The notes: a model not told the origin generated them from the letters alone. Shown: positions 18,347-31,329, numbered from the stretch's first letter. The stretch is DNA of 64,000 nucleotides from Croceibacterium soli (GCF_009828065.1 NZ_WTYK01000002.1:124001-188000); one strand, 5' to 3'. Numbers and translations: made by a program.

Positions 18347-19510
18347 TCACGCCAGCATGCCAACGAACTTTTCGAACAGGTAGAAACTGTCCTGCGGGCC
18401 GGGGCTGGCCTCGGGGTGGTACTGCACGCCAAAGGCTTTCTTGCCCCTGATCGCGATGCCGCAGTTGGAGCCGTCGAACAGCGAGACGTGGGTTTCCTCG
18501 ACGCCTTCGGGCAGCGTGGCGCCATCGACCGCGAAGCCGTGGTTCATGCTGGTGATCTCGACCACGCCGTCCTCCAGCCGTTTGACCGGATGGTTGGCGC
18601 CGCGATGGCCCTGGTGCATCTTGCTGGTCTTCGCGCCGGCCGCCAGCGCCAGAAGCTGGTGGCCAAGGCAGATGCCGAACACCGGCATGTCCGCATCGAG
18701 CAGCGCCTTGATCGTGGGCACGGCATATTCGCCGGTCGCCGCCGGATCGCCCGGGCCGTTGGAGAGGAACACGCCGTCGGGCTTCAGGGCGAGGATCTCG
18801 TCGAGCGAGGTCTTCGCCGGCACGACCGTCACCCGCGCGCCCGCCTTGGCCAGGTTGCGGAAGATGTTGTCCTTCGAACCGTAATCGATTGCCACGACAT
18901 GCGGCACGCCTTCGCGTGGGGCGAAGCCGTAGCCCTGGCCGAGCGTCCAGAAGCCGCCCTCCCAGTTCTCCTGCTTCTCGCGGGAGACGCGCTGGGCCAG
19001 GTCCATGCCTTCGAGCCCCGGCCACTCGCGCGCCTGCTTGAGCAGCGCCGAAATGTCGAAGTTGCCGCGGGGGTCGTGGGCGATCACCGCATTGGGCGCG
19101 CCTTCGAGCCGGACCTTGCGGGTCAGCGCGCGGGTATCGATTCCGGAAAGGCCGATCTTCAGGTGCCCCTTCATCCAGTCGTCGAACTCGCGTTCCGCCC
19201 GGAAGCTGGAATGGCGGGTGACTTCCTCGCGCACGATGCAGCCGACCGCGCCTTCGACGTTCGACTCGACGTCCTCAGGGTTGGCGCCGACGTTACCGAT
19301 GTGCGGGAAAGTGAAGGTGACGATCTGCGCGGCGTAGGAAGGATCGGTCATCACTTCCTGGTAACCGGTCATCGCCGTATTGAAACAGACTTCACCTACG
19401 GCGCTGCCGATGTGGCCGAATCCTTTGCCCCAGACGATTGTTCCATCCGCGAGAACGAGGACTCCGGTCGCACCTTTGGGGGGCGCAAGCGAAGATGCGG
19501 GGTCGGCCAT
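18347..19510 (-). CDS. carA: carbamoyl-phosphate synthase small subunit (glutamine amidotransferase)
   Basis: The 387-aa subunit hydrolyses glutamine and passes ammonia to CarB. The N-terminal CPSase domain contains GYQEVMTDPSYAAQIVTFTF and SGIDTRALTR. The class I amidotransferase domain carries the nucleophile in GICLGHQLLALAAG (Cys about 281) and downstream His and Glu in the QYHPEASPGPQD segment. The ATG is at 19510. It is divergent from yqeY, with 150 bp between the starts that must hold both promoters. Confidence 0.98.
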   Translation of the reverse strand: MADPASSLAPPKGATGVLVLADGTIVWGKGFGHIGSAVGEVCFNTAMTGYQEVMTDPSYAAQIVTFTFPHIGNVGANPEDVESNVEGAVGCIVREEVTRHSSFRAEREFDDWMKGHLKIGLSGIDTRALTRKVRLEGAPNAVIAHDPRGNFDISALLKQAREWPGLEGMDLAQRVSREKQENWEGGFWTLGQGYGFAPREGVPHVVAIDYGSKDNIFRNLAKAGARVTVVPAKTSLDEILALKPDGVFLSNGPGDPAATGEYAVPTIKALLDADMPVFGICLGHQLLALAAGAKTSKMHQGHRGANHPVKRLEDGVVEITSMNHGFAVDGATLPEGVEETHVSLFDGSNCGIAIRGKKAFGVQYHPEASPGPQDSFYLFEKFVGMLA

Positions 19511-19660
19511 TTTGGGGCGCTCCGAGTAAGGGGTTTTCCGGCGATGCGTGCTAAGTCGCTGCCGCTAATCACCGGCCGCGCCCGCGTCAACCTGTCCAAG
19601 CGCGATTTATCCAGCTATTTGCCTGGCCATACCACGCAATCGACAGGGAAGAACTGGGCA

Positions 19661-20113
19661 ATGCTCCGCGACGATCTCAAACAGGCGCAGATTTCCGCGA
19701 TGAAGGGCGGCGACAAGGAACGCCTCGCCGCGGTCCGGCTGATCCTGGCCAAGGTCAAGGACCGCGACATCGAGCAGCGCACCGCCGGCAAGGAAGTGGC
19801 CGACGACGACCTGGTGATCGACGTGCTGCAGAAGATGGCCAAGCAGCGCCGCGAATCGATCACGATGTTCGAAAGCGGCGGCCGCCAGGAACTGGCCGAC
19901 AAGGAGCGCGGCGAGCTCACCGTGATCGAGGAATTCCTGCCGAAACAGATGGACGAGGCGGAAACCCGCGCTGCGATCGACGCGATCAAGGCCGAGGTCG
20001 GCGCCGCGGGCCTCAAGGACATGGGCAAGGTCATGGCCGAGCTCAAGGCGCGCCACGGCGCCGCGCTCGACATGGGCCGGGCGAGCGGCTGGGTAAAGGA
20101 AGCGCTGCAGTGA
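19661..20113 (+). CDS. GatB/YqeY domain-containing protein
   Basis: The 150-aa protein is the stand-alone YqeY form of the C-terminal domain of the amidotransferase subunit GatB. Marks are LRDDLKQAQISAMK at the start, LQKMAKQRRESITMFESGGR, and IEEFLPKQMDEAE. It is presumed to bind tRNA or nucleic acid, but its role is not well defined. I chose the ATG at 19661, with GGGAA about ten bases upstream; the frame is open far upstream because it runs antisense to carA and carB. It heads the operon leading to dnaG and rpoD. Confidence 0.92.
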   Translation: MLRDDLKQAQISAMKGGDKERLAAVRLILAKVKDRDIEQRTAGKEVADDDLVIDVLQKMAKQRRESITMFESGGRQELADKERGELTVIEEFLPKQMDEAETRAAIDAIKAEVGAAGLKDMGKVMAELKARHGAALDMGRASGWVKEALQ

Positions 20114-20766
20114 GGCTGGGCGCCGCCCTGCCCCTGCTGCTTATGGCCGCCTGCTCGGACGCGCCCGATACTCCCGCGCCGGAGCCGACGCCGGCGCCCC
20201 GGTTCACGCCCGACAAACCGCGCATGCTGGTGCCGGCGGACCTCGCCACCGTGCACTTCGGCGGGCGCATCGAAGGGCTCGAAGGTCCGGAAGTGACCGG
20301 TAGCTTCGTGCTGGACGGGGAACCACTGGCCGAGATGGTCAGCTACGTCGCCTGCCCCGAAGCCGTGACCGAGTGCGACCCGGCCGAACTGCCGGACGGT
20401 ACGGTTTATACCTATGTCCACCGGGTGACCCCGGCCGAAGGCGTCGAGAACGCCGCCGTGTTCCGCACGGCTCGCAAGATCAGCGCATTCGCCAACGGCG
20501 TCGGCTTCGACCGGCACGAGGCGGACGCGGCGCTCGGCCCCGGCGGCAAGATCGACGTCTCGGCCGACAACGGCGCGCTCGTCTGGCGCGTGATCGGCGG
20601 CGACGGCTGGAAGGCCGGCGAGACGATCACGTTCTACTGGCAATCGACCATGCCGCCCGAAGAACCGCGCCAGGCCTATCAGTTCGAAGCCGACGGCAGC
20701 GCCGCAATCGGCAGCGGCCCCTTCCCGCCGCGCGAAAAGCCGGTGCAGGAAACCGCCTCGCGCTAG
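20110..20766 (+). CDS. hypothetical lipoprotein
   Basis: The 218-aa protein begins at GTG 20110, overlapping the yqeY stop by 4 bp. A short signal peptide ends in a lipobox (PLLLMAAC, Cys at about 15), then a Pro-rich linker and a domain with two Cys (VACPEAVTECDP) and several Trp/Gly-rich strands (GALVWRVIGGDGWKAGETI). It is predicted to be a membrane-attached lipoprotein. No family is recognised. Its place between yqeY and dnaG is probably lineage-specific. Confidence 0.75.
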   Translation: MRLGAALPLLLMAACSDAPDTPAPEPTPAPRFTPDKPRMLVPADLATVHFGGRIEGLEGPEVTGSFVLDGEPLAEMVSYVACPEAVTECDPAELPDGTVYTYVHRVTPAEGVENAAVFRTARKISAFANGVGFDRHEADAALGPGGKIDVSADNGALVWRVIGGDGWKAGETITFYWQSTMPPEEPRQAYQFEADGSAAIGSGPFPPREKPVQETASR

Positions 20767-20800
20767 CGCGCCACACCCCCGCGGGCTAGGGTGGCGGGAT

Positions 20801-22684
20801 ATGTCGCTTTCTCCCCAATGGCTGGACGAACTGCGTGCGCGCGTGACGCTTTCGAGCGTGATCATGCGCACGACGAAGCTGCAGAAGGCCGGGCGCGAAT
20901 GGAAGGCCTGCTGCCCGTTCCATAACGAGAAGACGCCGAGCTTCACCGTCAACGACGAGAAGGGCTTCTATCACTGCTTCGGCTGCGGCGCGCATGGCGA
21001 CGCGATCCGCTGGATGACCGACCAGCGCGGCCTGGCGTTCATGGACGCGGTGAAGGAGCTGGCTGCCGAGGCGGGGCTGGAAGTGCCGCAGCCCGACCCG
21101 CGTCATGCCGAGCGGGCCGAGCGCCAGGCGGGACTGCACGACGTCATGGCGGCCGCGCAGAACTGGTTCGCCGACACGTTGCGATCCGACGAGGGGCGGA
21201 AAGCGCGCGAGTATCTCGCGGGCCGCGGGTTCGACGGGCACACGATCGAGCGGTTCGGGTTCGGCTATGCCCCCGATGCGCGCGGCGCGATGAAGAAGGC
21301 GCTCGAGAAGTTCGAGGAGCCGATGCTGGTCGAAGCCGGCCTGCGCATCGTCGTGGACGGCAAGGAGCCGTACGACCGCTTCCGCGGGCGGCTGATGCTG
21401 CCGATCCAGGACGCGCGCGGGCGGGTGATCGCGTTTGGCGGGCGGATTCTCGACAGCGGCAAAACGGATGCGCCCAAGTATCTGAATTCGCCGGACACTC
21501 CGTTGTTCGACAAAGGCCGGACGCTGTACAACCTGCATCGCGCCGGCCCCGGCTCGCGGCAGAGCGGCCGGATCGTCGTTGTCGAAGGGTACATGGATGT
21601 CATCGCCCTCGCCGCCGCCGGGATCGAGGAAGCGGTCGCGCCGATGGGCACCGCACTGACCGAGCGGCAGATCGAGCTGCTCTGGCGGCTGGTCGGCGTG
21701 CCGCTGCTGTGCTTCGACGGCGACGCGGCCGGGCAGCGCGCGGCGATGCGGGCGGCGGCGCGCGCCCTGCCCTTGCTTCGCCCGGGCCACTCGCTCTCGT
21801 TCGTCCACCTGCCGGCGGGGATGGACCCCGACGACCTGCTGCGGCGCGACGGCCGCGCGGCGCTGGACCGGCTGCTGGCCGAGCCGCACAGCCTGCTCGA
21901 CACGCTGTGGCAGCACGAGCGCGAGGCCCTGCCGCTGAGCTCTCCCGAGGACAAGGCCGGTCTCAAGGAGCGCCTGCTGGCTCACGCAGACGCCATCCAG
22001 CACCCGGACATCCGCGCGCTTTACCGCCGCGAACTGATGGACCGGTTCTCCGCGTTCGCCTTTCCCAGGCGCGAGTTCACGAAGACGCCGTTCGTACCGC
22101 GCGGCGGGAACGCACCGAAATGGCGCGGCCCCGCGCCGAGCGACACCGCGCGGCTCCTGCGGGTGACCTCCGGCGCGCGCGACCATCTGACCCAGGCCGT
22201 GCTGGCCGGGCTGGCCCGGCATCCGCGCGAGATCGCCCGCCATGCGGAGTCGCTGGCCCGGCTCGCGGTGGCCGAACCCGGGGCGGCCTTGGTGATCGAC
22301 GAACTGCTCGATGCGTCCGAAGCGCTTGAAGCGGGACGAGGAAATCCCATATCCACGCCAAAGGACATCGCTCCGCCCCCGGATAACACTCGCTTCTCCT
22401 TCCTGCTGGAAGGCGCCGATCCGGAGGACGCGCGCGAGGATCTGGCCGAGGCAGTCGCCTTGCTGGTCGAAAGGCCGGCGCTCGAGGCGGCGATTGCGGA
22501 AGCGACGGCGCGGTTCGATCACGATCCGGAAGGCGCCTTCGCCGAGCAGCAGCGGCTGCGGAAACGAAAGCTGGAAATCGAGGTGCGACTCGGGCACATG
22601 GCCCGGAAACGCGCCGCCGGTCCGGCGTTGGAAGATAATCTCACCGGGGCGGCAACGGCTTCCGGCGAACAGGAAACGGAATAA
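20801..22684 (+). CDS. dnaG: DNA primase
   Basis: The 627-aa primase synthesises RNA primers for replication. The N-terminal CHC2 zinc finger has C38, H41, C59 and C62. The primase core and TOPRIM domain include [21 protein letters not shown] and the metal-binding [13 protein letters not shown]. The C-terminal ~170 residues should bind DnaB helicase and are more divergent. The start at 20801 is 34 bp after the lipoprotein, and rpoD follows after 8 bp. This preserves the dnaG-rpoD part of the macromolecular synthesis operon, without rpsU. Confidence 0.97.
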   Translation: MSLSPQWLDELRARVTLSSVIMRTTKLQKAGREWKACCPFHNEKTPSFTVNDEKGFYHCFGCGAHGDAIRWMTDQRGLAFMDAVKELAAEAGLEVPQPDPRHAERAERQAGLHDVMAAAQNWFADTLRSDEGRKAREYLAGRGFDGHTIERFGFGYAPDARGAMKKALEKFEEPMLVEAGLRIVVDGKEPYDRFRGRLMLPIQDARGRVIAFGGRILDSGKTDAPKYLNSPDTPLFDKGRTLYNLHRAGPGSRQSGRIVVVEGYMDVIALAAAGIEEAVAPMGTALTERQIELLWRLVGVPLLCFDGDAAGQRAAMRAAARALPLLRPGHSLSFVHLPAGMDPDDLLRRDGRAALDRLLAEPHSLLDTLWQHEREALPLSSPEDKAGLKERLLAHADAIQHPDIRALYRRELMDRFSAFAFPRREFTKTPFVPRGGNAPKWRGPAPSDTARLLRVTSGARDHLTQAVLAGLARHPREIARHAESLARLAVAEPGAALVIDELLDASEALEAGRGNPISTPKDIAPPPDNTRFSFLLEGADPEDAREDLAEAVALLVERPALEAAIAEATARFDHDPEGAFAEQQRLRKRKLEIEVRLGHMARKRAAGPALEDNLTGAATASGEQETE

Positions 22685-22692
22685 CCGAAGCA

Positions 22693-24735
<2,043 letters not shown>

Positions 24736-24754
24736 GGCCGGGGATGGGGATCGA

Positions 24755-24789
24755 TCAGGATCGGCGCCGCACGCGCGGCGCGGTCCTGA
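24755..24789. terminator. GC-rich hairpin between convergent rpoD and histidine kinase genes
   Basis: TCAGGA at 24755-24760 pairs with TCCTGA at 24784-24789, and the inner GCGCCGC/GCGGCGC arms extend the stem with one mismatch and one bulge. No T-run follows on either side, so it may act with Rho or by itself as a bidirectional terminator. Confidence 0.6.
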
Positions 24790-24814
24790 CGGGTTCCTGC
24801 GCTCGGCGGCCCCC

Positions 24815-25897
24815 TCAGACCGCCTGCGGCATGTGCGATGTGAAGGAGGCGTGGGTGAGCGACACCTTCAGGCCTCCGGCTTCCCCGCCTTCCGTTTCCA
24901 CATTCGCGTCGAGCTGCTTGGCCAGGGCGTTGACGATCGTGGTCCCCAGACCGCCCGGTGCTTGCTGGACCGGCTCTGCGGCGGATTTGCCGACGCCGTT
25001 GTCCGACACTGTCAGCTTCCAGTCGGCCCCGGCGACTTCGTAAGTCACCAGGATGTTCGCGTCGGGCTTCTCTGCCGGGAAGGCATATTTGATCGCGTTG
25101 ATGACCAGTTCGGTGACGATCAGCCCGAGGCTCACCGCGTTGGCCGAGTCCACCGTTCCCTCGTCGCTCAGCACCTTCACGGCGATCGGCTGCTGTTCGC
25201 CGATCATCGATGCCGCCAGCGCGGCGCACAGCTTGCTCAGGTAAGTCCCGACGTCGATCCGCTCGATCCCGCTCGATGCATGGAGGTGGAGCTGCACTTC
25301 GGCCACCGACATGACGCGCTGGTGCGCCTCGCGCAGGTGCTGGCGGGTTTCCTCGGAAGTGACGGCTTTCGCCTTCAGCAGAAGGATGGCGGCGATGATC
25401 GAAAGGCTGTTGGCGACCCGGTGCTCCATTTCCTGCAGCAGCACCTGCTTCTGCCGGAGCAGCTCCTCGGTCCGCTCCAGCAGGTTAGCCTTGTCGAGCT
25501 CGATCGCCCGGCGCGCGGTGATGTCGCTGAAGGCGAGCAGGATGGTCGCACTCGGGCTGTCCTCGTAGAGCACCTTGCGGGCATTCAGCAGCATCGTCTT
25601 GCGGCCGATCCCGGGAAAGTCATGCTCGACCTCGAAGCCGTCCATGGAGGTCTTCTCGGGGATGATCGTCTCCAGCAGGACGCGCAGCGCCGGGATGTCC
25701 CACTGTCCGTCGCCGAGGCCGTAGAGAAGGCAGCCCCGCGTCTGCTCCGGATCGACCTTGAAGGTCTCATAGAACGAGCGGCTGGCCGCCAGGACCCGGA
25801 ACCTGTCGTCTAGCACGAGGAACGGGTCCGGGATCGTGTTCACGATCGCCTGCGCGAGGACCTGGGCGTCGTGTACGTTCTCGGGAGAAGTCAGCAT
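24815..25897 (-). CDS. PAS-containing sensor histidine kinase (HisKA_2/HWE type)
   Basis: The 360-aa soluble kinase has a PAS domain (~15-130, LDDRFRVLAASRSFYETF) and then a HisKA_2 dimerisation region with phospho-acceptor His at about 159 (QEMEHRVANSLSIIAAIL). The HATPase domain contains TELVINAIKYAFP and the G1 box SDNGVG. This group includes the light/general-stress sensors of alphaproteobacteria, which often act without a linked regulator; none is adjacent here. No membrane segment is present. The ATG at 25897 has AAAGGGCG upstream, and the frame beyond is not supported. Confidence 0.88.
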   Translation of the reverse strand: MLTSPENVHDAQVLAQAIVNTIPDPFLVLDDRFRVLAASRSFYETFKVDPEQTRGCLLYGLGDGQWDIPALRVLLETIIPEKTSMDGFEVEHDFPGIGRKTMLLNARKVLYEDSPSATILLAFSDITARRAIELDKANLLERTEELLRQKQVLLQEMEHRVANSLSIIAAILLLKAKAVTSEETRQHLREAHQRVMSVAEVQLHLHASSGIERIDVGTYLSKLCAALAASMIGEQQPIAVKVLSDEGTVDSANAVSLGLIVTELVINAIKYAFPAEKPDANILVTYEVAGADWKLTVSDNGVGKSAAEPVQQAPGGLGTTIVNALAKQLDANVETEGGEAGGLKVSLTHASFTSHMPQAV

Positions 25898-26002
25898 GTG
25901 GTCGCCCTTTCGAGGAAGCGGCAACTTGCTGCGTCGGGACGGCCATACGCGATCCGCAGCGACGTGTCGCGCTTTGCCGGTTCTGGGCCGTTCCGCGCCG
26001 GA

Positions 26003-28189
26003 CTAGAAGCGCAGCAGCGGGACCACCGATGCATTGTCGTCGGTCCACGCACGGCGCGAGGGCGGCGGCATGTCCTCCCACGGGTGCGGACTGGCGGCTT
26101 CGAGCGCCTCGATTCGCTCCTCGCTGCGCCCCAGGACGATCCAGTCGGACGCCGCCAGGCCTGCGGCCAGGTCAACCGGGTCGCGCCGGATGCGAGCATG
26201 CCAGCCGCCAGCCCGCGCCAGCGCGGAGATCATCGGCGCCAAGTCGATGAAGCGGTTGGACACGTGGACGAGAAGCAGCCCGTCCCCGCTTAGCGCGCGG
26301 CGGTAGGTCGCGAAGGCTTCCCTGGTCAGAAGATGCATCGGAATGGCGTCGGAGGTGAAGGCGTCGATCACCAGAAGGTCGAATTCGCCCGCCGGCTCCT
26401 CCGCCAGCTTCAGGCGGGCATCGCCGATAACGATCCGCGCATTGGGGGCGCAGTCGGCCAGGAAGGTGAAAGTCCGGTCCCGCGAGTATCGAACGACCGC
26501 CGGATCGATCTCGAAGAACGTCCAGCCCTGCCCCGGCTTCCGGTAACAGGCCAGCGTGCCCACGCCGAGCCCGACGATCCCGACCTGCGTGCCGGTATCC
26601 GCGCCGGCGAGCGCGATCCCGGCGCCGGACCTTGGACCGTAATATGCGGTCGGATCCTTGCTGCGGCCCGGCGCGAGCCATTGCTGGCCGTGCATGGTCG
26701 TGCCGTGGGTCAAACGGCGCATGCCTTCCTTCTCTTCCACGCTGTAGACGCCGAAGTAGCTGCGGGAGCGGGCGCCGGCGGCGCTCATCTCCAGCGTCGA
26801 CAGCCCGCCGTAGCCCAGCATGAGCAGCGCGAAGATCGCGGCGAAGGCCCAGCGCTTGCCGATCACCAGCATGCCGAGCACGATCAGGACGCCGATCGGC
26901 CACAGCATCTCCGATCCGGTGCCCTGTTCGACCGCGATCGAAAGCCGCCACGCGGCGATCGCCGCCACGATTACCGCCAGCAGTGCGGCTGCCCGGCTAA
27001 GCCGCCCGCTGCGCCAGAACCGACCCAAGAACGGCAGGAGCGGGGATTGCGGGATCAGCAGGGCCGCCGCGAAGAGTAGGATGGCGTGCTCGTAGACCCA
27101 GTCGAACACGACCGGTGCGATAAGCGCGGTGAAGATCCCGCCCAGCGCGCCGCCCGCGGCCACCATCAGGTAGAAGAAGGTCAGATGCCGCGGATGGGGG
27201 CGCAGAGCATAGAGCCTACTGTGAAGCACCACCGCCAGCACGAACAGCAGCGCAACCATTCCCATGGCCAGGATCGGGTTGCCCTGCCCACCCGAGATCA
27301 TCGCCAGTCCGCCCACCAGCAGCAGCGTAAAGGGCGCCCATCGGCTAAGGATGTCGGACCAGTCGCCGCGTTCGGAAAAAGCGACCGAGAAGCTCAGCAG
27401 ATAGAAGCCGAGCGGTATCACCCACAGCAGCGGCATGGCCATTAGGTCAGTGGTCAGCAGCGTGGTGGTGGACAGCATCAGGCCGGAAGGAACGGCGGAG
27501 AGCGCCAGCCAGAGCAACAAGCGAGGTTTGCCGATCGGTTCGGCGGCGGCCTCGGACGCTGCAGGCGCCGCGCCGGAACTGGGCACATTCCAGCGCGATG
27601 CCGCAGCCAGCGCGGTCATGGCGATGAGCACCAGATAGCCGATGGTCCAGGCCCTGCTCTGCTCGCCCAGCGCCATCTCCGGTTCGAGCCAGAACGGATA
27701 GGCCAGCAAGCCAGCGAAGCTGCCGATGTTGGAGGCGGCATAGAGCCGGTAGGGGTTCTTCGCTGCCGGGGCCGCCGCATACCAGCGCTGCATCAGCGAT
27801 GCCTGGGCCGAAAGCAGGAAGAACACCGGCCCGATCGTCGCCAGGAACAGCGCGGGCGCCCAGAGTACTTCCCAGCCCGCCCGCGGCGGTGGAATGTCGG
27901 CCAGGCTCGCCGGCAGGGTCAGGGCCGCCAACGACAGCAGGCTCAGATGGATCGCCGCCTGTCGCCGTAGCGGAAGCCGCGAAAGCGCATGGGCATAAGC
28001 ATAGCCGCCCAGCAGCAGGACCTGGAACACCAGCATCGCGCTGTTCCACACGCCGGGCGCCCCGCCCAGCTGCGGCAAGGCGAACCGCGCCACCATCGGC
28101 TGTACCAGGAACAGCAGGAAACTGCCGCCCAGGATCACAATCGTGAACAGGCCGCGCCCGGCGGCGCCTCTGGTGGAATCTCCCTGCAT
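26003..28189 (-). CDS. multi-pass membrane protein fused to a spermidine-synthase-like domain
   Basis: The 728-aa protein has an N-terminal portion (~1-490) with more than ten hydrophobic segments. The C-terminal portion (~500-725) has the Rossmann methyltransferase-like fold of spermidine synthases: VGIVGLGVGTLACY (motif I), FEIDPAVVRYSRD, and FDLLVIDAFTSDAIPMHLLT. Such fused transporter/spermidine-synthase proteins are widespread, and their substrate and product are uncertain. The ATG at 28189 lacks a strong ribosome binding site; the frame is open further upstream into repeats. It precedes a repeat-rich 1.1-kb intergenic region. Confidence 0.85.
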   Translation of the reverse strand: MQGDSTRGAAGRGLFTIVILGGSFLLFLVQPMVARFALPQLGGAPGVWNSAMLVFQVLLLGGYAYAHALSRLPLRRQAAIHLSLLSLAALTLPASLADIPPPRAGWEVLWAPALFLATIGPVFFLLSAQASLMQRWYAAAPAAKNPYRLYAASNIGSFAGLLAYPFWLEPEMALGEQSRAWTIGYLVLIAMTALAAASRWNVPSSGAAPAASEAAAEPIGKPRLLLWLALSAVPSGLMLSTTTLLTTDLMAMPLLWVIPLGFYLLSFSVAFSERGDWSDILSRWAPFTLLLVGGLAMISGGQGNPILAMGMVALLFVLAVVLHSRLYALRPHPRHLTFFYLMVAAGGALGGIFTALIAPVVFDWVYEHAILLFAAALLIPQSPLLPFLGRFWRSGRLSRAAALLAVIVAAIAAWRLSIAVEQGTGSEMLWPIGVLIVLGMLVIGKRWAFAAIFALLMLGYGGLSTLEMSAAGARSRSYFGVYSVEEKEGMRRLTHGTTMHGQQWLAPGRSKDPTAYYGPRSGAGIALAGADTGTQVGIVGLGVGTLACYRKPGQGWTFFEIDPAVVRYSRDRTFTFLADCAPNARIVIGDARLKLAEEPAGEFDLLVIDAFTSDAIPMHLLTREAFATYRRALSGDGLLLVHVSNRFIDLAPMISALARAGGWHARIRRDPVDLAAGLAASDWIVLGRSEERIEALEAASPHPWEDMPPPSRRAWTDDNASVVPLLRF

Positions 28190-28264
28190 GGGCACCGCCT
28201 TGCGGCGCGCGGCCCAGCGATGGCAAGCCCGGAAATGCACGGCTGGTGGTCGCCCGCGCCTCTC

Positions 28265-29064
28265 CCCCGTCATGCTGAACTTGTTTCAGCATCCATGCTT
28301 CGTCTGCCGCGGCAGTGCAGGCGGAGGAATGGGCCCTGAAACAAGTTCAGGGTGACGGAGGGGGTGAGAGTAAAGGACAACCTCGGGCCGCTCCTGCATC
28401 TATGCCCCCCCGCCCCTCGTCCGTTCGTGGTGAGCTTGTCGAACCACGGCTGGCGCGTGCGAGGGTCCTTCGACAGGCTCAGGACGAACGGGTTGAGGGC
28501 TGTGCAATGTTGGCAACGGCCCGGCCTCGACCGGATCGCTGACTCGCCCCCTTCCCCGTCATGCTGAACTTGTTTCAGCATCCATGCCTCGTCTGCCGCG
28601 GCGATGCAGGCGGAGGAATGGGCCCTGAAACAAGTTCAGGGTGACGGAGGGGTGAGGGTAAAGGACAACCACGGGCCGATCCTGCATCCATGCCACCCGC
28701 TCCTCGTCCGTTCGTGGTGAGCCTATCGAACCGCGTGAGCGCCAGTGGTCGTCCTTCGACAAGCTCAGGACGAACGGGTCGAGAGCTGTGCCAAATTGGA
28801 AACGGCCCGGCCTCGACCGGGATCGCCCACTCGCCCCTCCCCGTCATGCTGAACTTGTTTCAGCATCCATGCCTCGTCTGCCGCGGCGGTGCAGGCGGAG
28901 GAATGGGCCCTGAGACAAGTTCAGGGTGACGGAGGGGTGAGGGTAAAGGACAACCACGGGCCGATCCTGCATCCATGCCCCCCGCCCCTCGTCCGTTCGT
29001 GGTGAGCTTGTCGAACCACGCGAATGCAAGCTTGCCGTCCTTGGATAGGCTCAGGATGAACGGG
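28265..29064. repeat. tandem array (2.8 copies) of a ~287-bp unit built from REP-like palindromes
   Basis: Equivalent points recur at 28269, 28558 and 28843, giving periods of 289 and 285 bp. Each unit holds four palindromes. P1 (28265-28297 in copy 1) has ATGCTGAA-CTTG-TTTCAGCAT. P2 (28331-28357) is an inverted relative with CCCTGAA/TTCAGGG. P3 (28419-28448) has GTGGTGAG-CTTGTCGAACCAC. P4 (28465-28492) is its inverted relative with GTCCTTCGAC/AGGAC. Stems are kept by paired changes. Copies of P3/P4 are at 28706, 28751, 28991 and 29037. This fills most of the 28190-29335 gap. Confidence 0.9.
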
Positions 29065-29129
29065 TGGAGTTTGCTCGCCTAGTGTGGAATTTTCTCCCGC
29101 TCCGGGAACCGTTCCGAGCACTCGCCGTT

Positions 29130-29241
29130 TCCTATCTTACCAAGCGATGTAAAAATCATTTGGATGCGGTTTCTTTCGAGAAATCGAAGAAACCGGCAGG
29201 AGCCCCGACGTCCTCAACAGACGCCGGGGCTTTCCTGTCTC
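29130..29241 (+). ncRNA. candidate small RNA or leader with two hairpins
   Basis: Hairpin 1 (29167-29195) has 12 base pairs, one bulged T and a GAAA tetraloop. Hairpin 2 (29201-29231) pairs AGCCCCG.. with ..CGGGGCT over 11 positions with a single A-C mismatch, and is followed by TTTCCTGTCT, a weak terminator tail. A TATCTT at about 29133 could be a -10 box. The element lies 95 bp upstream of rpiB-glyA on the same strand. It could be an independent sRNA, an attenuator or a riboswitch-like leader; no known class is recognised. Confidence 0.4.
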
Positions 29242-29335
29242 AGGCGGCGTGTGGCACGGCAGCAAAAGCTGACCTCGCGGTGGACAAAGCCCAATTGCGG
29301 TGGCTTCGCACGGCCGGAATCACTATGTGCGGCCC

Positions 29336-29779
29336 ATGAAGATCGCCATCGCTTCCGACCACGCAGCGCTCGACCTCAAGGCGGCGCTCGCGCAGTGGCT
29401 CTCCGAACAAGGGCACGAGGTCGACGATCTCGGACCGTACGGTGTCGAGAGCGTCGATTACCCCGATTACGGGTACAAGCTGGCCGAGGCGGTCGCCTCC
29501 GGCGGCGCCGAGCGCGGCGTGGCGCTGTGCGGCAGCGGGATCGGCATTTCGATCGCGGTGAACCGCAACCCGGCCGCGCGCTGCGCGCTGGTGTCGGAGC
29601 CGGTCTCGGCCGCCCTCGCCCGAGAGCACAACGACGCCAACGTGATCGCCATGGGCGCGCGCCTGATCGGTCCGGAAATGGCCAAGGCCTGCCTCAAGGC
29701 CTTCATCGACACTCCCTTCGGCGGCGAGCGCCACCAGCGCCGCGTCGACAAGCTTTCCAAGATTCCGCAGGACGCCTGA
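29336..29779 (+). CDS. rpiB: ribose-5-phosphate isomerase B
   Basis: The 147-aa protein interconverts ribose 5-phosphate and ribulose 5-phosphate. The RpiB/LacAB family marks are [25 protein letters not shown], the catalytic-loop segment [15 protein letters not shown] (with the active Cys) and [15 protein letters not shown]. The ATG at 29336 is chosen because MKIAIASDH is the conserved start. It lies 4 bp before glyA and shares its operon. Ribulose 5-phosphate is also the substrate of RibB in this window. Confidence 0.95.
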   Translation: MKIAIASDHAALDLKAALAQWLSEQGHEVDDLGPYGVESVDYPDYGYKLAEAVASGGAERGVALCGSGIGISIAVNRNPAARCALVSEPVSAALAREHNDANVIAMGARLIGPEMAKACLKAFIDTPFGGERHQRRVDKLSKIPQDA

Positions 29780-29783
29780 ACGC

Positions 29784-31106
<1,323 letters not shown>

Positions 31107-31110
31107 CACG

Positions 31111-31326
31111 ATGACCGAGCCGAACGACAAGCCCGACCTCGTCGAAGGCCTTCGCGAAGAGGTCAAAGGCATGGCCAAGGAAGGCATGCGCCACCCTTCG
31201 ACCAAGCCCGTGCTGACCGGCGCGGCCGTGGGCGCCGTGGCGGGCGCGGTCCTGCCGATCGTCAGCTGGCCGCTCGGGCTGGTCGCCGGCGCCGGGTACA
31301 TGCTCTACAAACGTATCCGCCGCTGA
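31111..31326 (+). CDS. small hypothetical membrane protein
   Basis: The 71-aa protein starts at ATG 31111, 4 bp after glyA, with GGGAGA in the end of glyA as ribosome binding site. The polar N-terminal half (EGLREEVKGMAKEGMRHPST) is followed by a Gly/Ala-rich hydrophobic region with one or two membrane passes (LTGAAVGAVAGAVLPIVSWP then LGLVAGAGYMLY) and the basic end KRIRR. Its tight place between glyA and nrdR suggests a real gene. Function unknown. Confidence 0.78.
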   Translation: MTEPNDKPDLVEGLREEVKGMAKEGMRHPSTKPVLTGAAVGAVAGAVLPIVSWPLGLVAGAGYMLYKRIRR

Positions 31327-31329
31327 CGA

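Noticed and set aside
15710-20113. 1467-codon plus-strand open frame antisense to carB and carA
   Set aside because: Only its last 150 codons (from 19661) are a real gene, yqeY. The rest mirrors the strongly conserved carB and carA frames on the other strand and has no domain; GC-rich coding DNA often leaves such antisense frames open.
28265-29064. Possible CRISPR array
   Set aside because: Units are ~287 bp, nearly identical throughout, and contain palindrome pairs; there are no short repeats with unique spacers and no cas genes.
28190-29335. Insertion sequence remnant
   Set aside because: No transposase fragment or terminal repeats of IS type were found; the repeats are REP-like.
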